Source: RGIG529 sp050950425 (lineage in GTDB: Bacteria; Bacillota; Clostridia; Oscillospirales; Oscillospiraceae). Taken from it: DNA of 64,000 nt. The position numbers and the translations under genes are program-made. The notes under the pieces were generated by a model. The model worked only from the letters and a program-made list of their open reading frames with translations. It was not told where the DNA came from and did no database searches. The stretch covers positions 310,001 to 374,000 of the forward strand of contig JBMNHO010000001.1 in NCBI GenBank assembly GCA_050950425.1, in the 5' to 3' direction. Position 1 is the stretch's first letter; each line of letters starts with the position of its first letter. Below, piece after piece: positions 59,435 to 64,000 of this stretch.

Positions 59435-61775
59435 AGCCGCCATCGCCAAAGCGAAAAACCAAGATAAAAAGAAAAAGTCGGCACAAGACAGCATCCCATT
59501 TGAGAGAATGTTTCCCGATGGTATATGCCGTGTGACCTCCGACTATTTTACAAAGACTATTCAATTTCAGGACATCAACTATCAGCTTAGCCAAAACGAA
59601 GATAAAACGGCTATATTTGACGGTTGGTGCGATTTCCTCAACTACTTCGACAGTTCGGTTAAGTTTCAGTTGTCCTTTATGAACATGGCGGCAAACAAGG
59701 ACACCTACGGCCAGAGCATCGTTATTCCCACGCAGAGCGATGACTTTGACGACATCCGTACCGAATACACGGATATGCTTCGTTCTCAGCTTGCCCGTGG
59801 CAACAACGGTCTTATTAAGACCAAGTATCTGACCTTTGGTATCGAAGCGGCAAATGTCAAAGTGGCAAAGCCCCGACTCGACCGCATTGAGACCGACCTG
59901 CTCAACAACTTCAAGAGACTCGGTGTAACTGCCGAACCCTTAAACGGCAAGGAGCGTCTTGCACTCATGCACGGTATGTTCCACATCGATGAGCATCTTG
60001 ATTTCAACTTCTCGTGGGATTGGCTCGCTCCAAGCGGATTGTCCGTTAAGGACTTTATCGCTCCAAGCTCCTTTGAGTTTAGAAACGGCAAGGACTTTGG
60101 CGTAGGCAAAAAGCTGGGTGCGGTGTCTTTTCTGCAAATCCTCGCCCCCGAACTCAATGACCGTATGCTTGCCGACTTCCTCGACATGGAGTCCAGCTTG
60201 ATTGTCACAATGCACATCCAGTCTGTTGACCAGATCAAGGCAATCAAGACTGTCAAACGCAAAATAACCGATTTGCAGAAGATGACCATTGAGGAACAAA
60301 AAAAGGCAGTAAGAAGCGGATATGATATGGACATCATTCCGTCAGACCTTGCCACCTATGGCAACGAAGCTAAGAAAATCCTACAGGACTTGCAGAGCCG
60401 AAACGAAAGAATGTTCCTCATGACCTTCCTCGTGCTCAACACAGCCAACACCAAACAGCAGCTCGGTAATAATATCTTCCAAGCATCCAGTATCGCTCAG
60501 AAGTACAACTGCCAGCTCTCCTGTTTGGACTTCCAACAGGAAGAAGGACTGATGTCCTCACTGCCGTTAGGACAAAACCAAATCGAAATTCAGCGAGGCT
60601 TGACTACATCGAGCGTCGCTATTTTTGTGCCCTTTACAACCCAAGAGCTATTCCAAACCGGTAATGAAGCTTTGTACTGCGGCATCAATGCTCTTTCCAA
60701 CAATCTAATCATGGTTGATAGAAAATTGCTTAAAAATCCCAACGGCTTAATTCTCGGTACACCGGGTAGTGGTAAGTCCTTCTCTGCAAAGCGTGAAATT
60801 GCCAATGTATTCCTCGTAACCGACGATGACATTATCGTCTGTGACCCTGAATCGGAGTACGGCACCTTGGTGGAGCGACTGCACGGACAGGTCATTCGCA
60901 TTTCTCCAACCTCTCCACATTATATCAACCCGATGGACTTGAATCTCAACTACAGCGATGATGAAAGTCCATTGTCGTTGAAATCAGACTTCATTCTCTC
61001 TCTGTGTGAGCTGATTGTGGGCGGTAAGGATGGCTTACAGCCGGTAGAAAAAACCGTCATCGACCGTTGTGTGCGTTTGGTGTATCGGGACTATCTTGCT
61101 GACCCAGTGCCCGAAAAAATGCCCATCTTGGAAGACCTTTACAATGCTCTCTTGAAACAGGAAGAAAAGGAATCACAGTATATCGCAACTGCACTTGAAA
61201 TCTATGTCTCCGGTTCGCTCAATGTGTTCAACCACCGAACCAATGTGGATATTCAGAGCCGTATTGTTTCCTATGACATCAAGGAGTTGGGTAAACAGCT
61301 CAAGAAAATCGGTATGCTGATTGTTCAAGACCAGGTATGGAACAGAGTCACTATCAATCGTGAAGCCCGAAAGTCCACTCGCTACTACATCGACGAGATG
61401 CATCTGCTTTTGAAGGAGGAGCAGACTGCGGCATACAGCGTCGAGATTTGGAAGCGATTCAGAAAATGGGGCGGTATTCCGACCGGCATCACGCAGAATG
61501 TAAAAGACCTGCTTTCTTCCCGTGAGGTCGAAAACATTTTTGAAAACTCTGACTATATCTATATGCTCAACCAAGCATCCGGCGACCGGCAGATTCTCGC
61601 AAAGCATTTGAATATCTCACCCCATCAGCTCTCGTATGTCACTCATAGCGGTGAAGGCGAAGGGCTGCTTTTTTATGGCTCGGTTATCCTGCCCTTTATT
61701 GACCGTTTCCCAAAGGATACCGAATTGTATCGCATCATGACGACCAAGCCGCAGGAACAGACGGCTATGAATTAA
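59388..61775 (+). CDS. VirB4-like conjugation ATPase
   Basis: The 795-residue product starts at a TTG (MSTKRKLTRAEKQQIEAAI) nine bases after AAGGAGG; the frame from 59340 lies inside the previous gene without a site. The ATPase core has Walker A LGTPGSGKSFSAKREIANV and Walker B TRYYIDEMHLLLKEE, with TGITQNVKDLL downstream. VirB4 powers assembly of the channel and DNA transfer. It is full length. Confidence 0.95.
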   Translation: MSTKRKLTRAEKQQIEAAIAKAKNQDKKKKSAQDSIPFERMFPDGICRVTSDYFTKTIQFQDINYQLSQNEDKTAIFDGWCDFLNYFDSSVKFQLSFMNMAANKDTYGQSIVIPTQSDDFDDIRTEYTDMLRSQLARGNNGLIKTKYLTFGIEAANVKVAKPRLDRIETDLLNNFKRLGVTAEPLNGKERLALMHGMFHIDEHLDFNFSWDWLAPSGLSVKDFIAPSSFEFRNGKDFGVGKKLGAVSFLQILAPELNDRMLADFLDMESSLIVTMHIQSVDQIKAIKTVKRKITDLQKMTIEEQKKAVRSGYDMDIIPSDLATYGNEAKKILQDLQSRNERMFLMTFLVLNTANTKQQLGNNIFQASSIAQKYNCQLSCLDFQQEEGLMSSLPLGQNQIEIQRGLTTSSVAIFVPFTTQELFQTGNEALYCGINALSNNLIMVDRKLLKNPNGLILGTPGSGKSFSAKREIANVFLVTDDDIIVCDPESEYGTLVERLHGQVIRISPTSPHYINPMDLNLNYSDDESPLSLKSDFILSLCELIVGGKDGLQPVEKTVIDRCVRLVYRDYLADPVPEKMPILEDLYNALLKQEEKESQYIATALEIYVSGSLNVFNHRTNVDIQSRIVSYDIKELGKQLKKIGMLIVQDQVWNRVTINREARKSTRYYIDEMHLLLKEEQTAAYSVEIWKRFRKWGGIPTGITQNVKDLLSSREVENIFENSDYIYMLNQASGDRQILAKHLNISPHQLSYVTHSGEGEGLLFYGSVILPFIDRFPKDTELYRIMTTKPQEQTAMN

Positions 61776-61788
61776 GGAGGATTCCAAC

Positions 61789-62268
61789 ATGAACAATGAA
61801 CACTATCTCATCCACAAAGAGGACTACATCCACCATATCGACGAAAAAATGCTCCTCTATATGATGGTAAAACAGTTGACCTTTCAGATAGGCAAGCTGA
61901 CCCCTACCAAGAAAACAGAATCTCTGTATTGTATTGCTAAGCATTACTCCAATACCATTGAGGAAATGTTCAAATCTTGGGGCATTCCCGGCTCTTATCT
62001 CGTGTTTGGCGAGGAAAGCGACCTTGCTGAGCTGATGGAAAACGACCTAATTGCTCCTGAAGATGCAGGCTATATCCCATGTGAGGAGGTCAGCGATAGA
62101 GAGCATTGCTGTTCTTGCTGCAACTGTGAGGATTGTCCCCACTGTGATTGCGACAACTACGAGGACAACGGCGAGTGCGAGAAATTTACCGATGCAATAT
62201 CGGCTCTGACTTCAATGGTTCAGGGTATCTTCAGGGATAGTGTGTCGGTTCACATCATTGTGGATTAA
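61789..62268 (+). CDS. ICE protein with an extreme cysteine cluster, unknown function
   Basis: The 159-residue product (MNNEHYLIHKEDYIHHIDEK) is helical at its N-terminus. In its C-terminal third it carries a tight cysteine/histidine stretch (EHCCSCCNCEDCPHCDCDNY) that could bind several metal ions. A hydrophobic end follows (GIFRDSVSVHIIVD). It sits between virB4 and the cell-wall hydrolase, so a part in the transfer channel or its redox control is possible. GGAGG precedes the start. Confidence 0.72.
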   Translation: MNNEHYLIHKEDYIHHIDEKMLLYMMVKQLTFQIGKLTPTKKTESLYCIAKHYSNTIEEMFKSWGIPGSYLVFGEESDLAELMENDLIAPEDAGYIPCEEVSDREHCCSCCNCEDCPHCDCDNYEDNGECEKFTDAISALTSMVQGIFRDSVSVHIIVD

Positions 62269-62303
62269 GCTCCTACGCTTACTTCAACGGGAGGTGATGC
62301 TTT

Positions 62304-64000
62304 ATGAGTAAGCGTTCTCCACGGCTACAGTTTACCAACGAGGAACGAGTGACACCGGAGCTTAAAAAAGTCATTCGGAAAGCAGATAAAGCATCGGACA
62401 AACTGGATAAAGCCGAGGCTAAAATCCCGAAGAAAACCATAAAACGCAAGGAGCGTGTTATAGATACTGAAGGCAAGGTCACGACACGGCTTCACTTTGA
62501 GGAGAAAGAGAAAAAGAAGCCCGCTTCTATGCTTTCACATTCGATAGCAATCGCACCTATCAATACTGCGATGGGAACTGCTCACCGAAAAATAAGGGAG
62601 TCCGAGGAAGACAATGTGGGCGTGGAAAGTGCCCACAAAATCGAAGAATTTGCCGAGGGCGGTGTGCGGACACTTGATTCCGCACATCGCTCCTACAAGC
62701 TCAAGTCCTACCGTGACGCTGCCCGTGCCGAGGCAAAGGCGGATAAAGCCAATATCAAGGCACTCAACAAGCAAGCCCAAAATAAGAACCCGCAGTTCTC
62801 CAGCAATCCCTATTCCAGATGGCAACAGAAACGAGCCATCAAAAGCGAATATATGGCAGCCAAAGTTGGTAATGGTGGAAAAACGACGGCAAAAGCGGCT
62901 AAGAACACAGCAAAAGCGGCTAATAAAACTGCTGATGGCACAAAAAAGACGGCTCAGTTTATTACAAAGAACCGAAAAGTTATTTTAATTGTCCTGGGTA
63001 TCTTCCTTGCCGTGGTGATCTTACTCAGCGTGGTTTCCTCTTGCTCCGTCATGATGCAGAGCGTTGTTTCCGCTATCGGAGGTTCGTCCTATGCTGTTGA
63101 AGACAGCGATATGCAGGCTGCAGAAGCTCAGTATTGTGCCTTAGAAGCAGAGCTGCAGAATTACCTGGACACCTATGAAAGCACACACGACTACGACGAA
63201 TACCACTACAATCTGGACGATATCGAGCATGACCCCTATGTGCTGATTTCAGCAATATCCGCTCTGCACGACGGTGAATGGACGATTGGCGAGGTCGGTG
63301 GAACGATTCAAATGCTGTTTGACAAACAGTATATTCTTACCGAGACCGTCACCACCGAGACGAGGTATCGAACAGAAACGAGAACGGGAACCACCACTTA
63401 TACCGACCCCGACACAGGCGAAACGGTGACGGAGGAATACGAGTACGAGGTTCAAGTGCCATACACCTATTATATCTGCACGGTAGAGCTTGAAAACTTC
63501 AATCTCTCTCATGTGCCTGTGTATATTATGAGTGAAGACCAGCTCTCCATGTACGCAACCTATATGAGTTCTCTTGGTAATCGCCCAGACCTGTTCCCAA
63601 GCTCCGAGTATGTCAACCGCTATTACTACACCGAATATCCCGATTATAAAATCACTGCTGAAGCCCTTTCTGACCCTCAGTTTGCTGCTATGATGACCGA
63701 AGCGAAAAAATACCTTGGTTTTCCCTATGTGTGGGGTGGTTCTTCACCGGCAACATCCTTTGATTGTTCGGGCTTTGTATCCTATGTGCTCAACAACTGC
63801 GGTGTCGGCTGGAATGTCGGCAGGCTTGGTGCGTCCGGACTTCTGAATATCTGCACGAGAGTATCTTCATCTAATGTCCGTCCCGGTGACCTTGTGTTCT
63901 TTGAGGGCACTTATGATACCACGGGAGCCTCCCATGTTGGTATCTATGTTGGCAACAATATGATGATTCACTGCGGAGACCCTATCCAATATGCAGACCT
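62304..64000 (+). CDS. Conjugation cell-wall hydrolase with NlpC/P60 domain (CD1107-like), 3'-partial
   Basis: The frame starts MSKRSPRLQFTNEERVTPEL after GGAGGTGA and stays open to the window end (565 codons seen). A long basic cytoplasmic part contains alanine/lysine repeats (NTAKAANKTADGTKKTAQFI). A single membrane helix follows (VILIVLGIFLAVVILLSVV) at about residues 228-246, then an extracellular region. The NlpC/P60 domain begins near FPYVWGGSSPATSFDCSGFV, with the catalytic Cys, and HVGIYVGNNMMIHCG, with the His. It opens peptidoglycan for the transfer channel. Confidence 0.92.
   Translation, partial: MSKRSPRLQFTNEERVTPELKKVIRKADKASDKLDKAEAKIPKKTIKRKERVIDTEGKVTTRLHFEEKEKKKPASMLSHSIAIAPINTAMGTAHRKIRESEEDNVGVESAHKIEEFAEGGVRTLDSAHRSYKLKSYRDAARAEAKADKANIKALNKQAQNKNPQFSSNPYSRWQQKRAIKSEYMAAKVGNGGKTTAKAAKNTAKAANKTADGTKKTAQFITKNRKVILIVLGIFLAVVILLSVVSSCSVMMQSVVSAIGGSSYAVEDSDMQAAEAQYCALEAELQNYLDTYESTHDYDEYHYNLDDIEHDPYVLISAISALHDGEWTIGEVGGTIQMLFDKQYILTETVTTETRYRTETRTGTTTYTDPDTGETVTEEYEYEVQVPYTYYICTVELENFNLSHVPVYIMSEDQLSMYATYMSSLGNRPDLFPSSEYVNRYYYTEYPDYKITAEALSDPQFAAMMTEAKKYLGFPYVWGGSSPATSFDCSGFVSYVLNNCGVGWNVGRLGASGLLNICTRVSSSNVRPGDLVFFEGTYDTTGASHVGIYVGNNMMIHCGDPIQYAD

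Noticed and set aside
1..64000. tRNA or rRNA genes as integration sites
   Set aside because: No cloverleaf or rRNA sequence was recognised by eye on either strand; a tRNAscan or Infernal run would be needed to exclude them fully.

Overview
The window looks like part of the chromosome of a low-to-mid-GC Firmicute, most likely a Clostridia gut-type bacterium (Oscillospiraceae or Lachnospiraceae). The reasons are the strong AGGAGG ribosome binding sites, the Tn1549-like conjugation genes and the clostridial siphophage gene set. No rRNA, tRNA or ordinary housekeeping gene was found. Almost everything is mobile DNA: a prophage nested inside, or abutting, an integrative and conjugative element (ICE), with damaged anti-phage cargo beside it.

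Region 1 (1-9.06 kb, minus strand) is a defence-type operon. In order of transcription it holds a small XRE regulator, a 1023-residue modular protein, a PAPS-reductase-like/4Fe-4S/DUF4007 protein and a large P-loop ATPase that runs off the left edge. The set resembles BREX type 4 or a related sulfur-linked defence locus. The reductase gene carries about five single-base indels and the ATPase one, so the system appears broken unless these are sequencing errors. Region 2 (9.06-12.3 kb) is the wreck of an ABC-three-component (ABC-3C) type operon. The DUF2326 tail of the ATPase gene and the 5' part of an HNH-containing gene survive on either side of a rearranged pair of IS3-family elements, and everything between is gone.

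Region 3 (about 12.3-53.2 kb, plus strand) is a siphovirus-type prophage of about 41 kb. A sigma-like regulator is interrupted by a third IS copy with a 3-bp target duplication. It is followed by a replication module (SNF2 helicase, Gp157-like, DNA polymerase I, primase-helicase, VRR-NUC nuclease) with an iteron-like cluster, then ArpU/DUF1492, HNH and small terminase. Next come a phage S-adenosylmethionine synthetase with two tandem ParB-MTases, a run of small accessory genes and the large terminase. A self-contained Fic gene (own promoter, operators and terminator) precedes the portal, ClpP-like protease and capsid, then connectors, tail genes with a -1 frameshift pair, tape measure, tail tip, fibres, holin and amidase. 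The right end is a SHOCT protein and three tandem serine recombinases, the last cut off after about 70 codons.

Region 4 (53.3-64 kb, plus strand) is the ICE transfer core: ParB-like protein, replication initiator, PcfB, VirD4 coupling protein, Maff2, VirB6-like membrane protein, PrgI, VirB4 and an NlpC/P60 cell-wall hydrolase that continues past the right edge.

The phage-side genes and the ICE core read cleanly. Indels are concentrated in the left-hand defence genes, and IS damage affects the ABC-3C remnants and the sigma gene. RNA hairpins precede several early phage genes and ICE genes. No CI-type phage repressor is visible.
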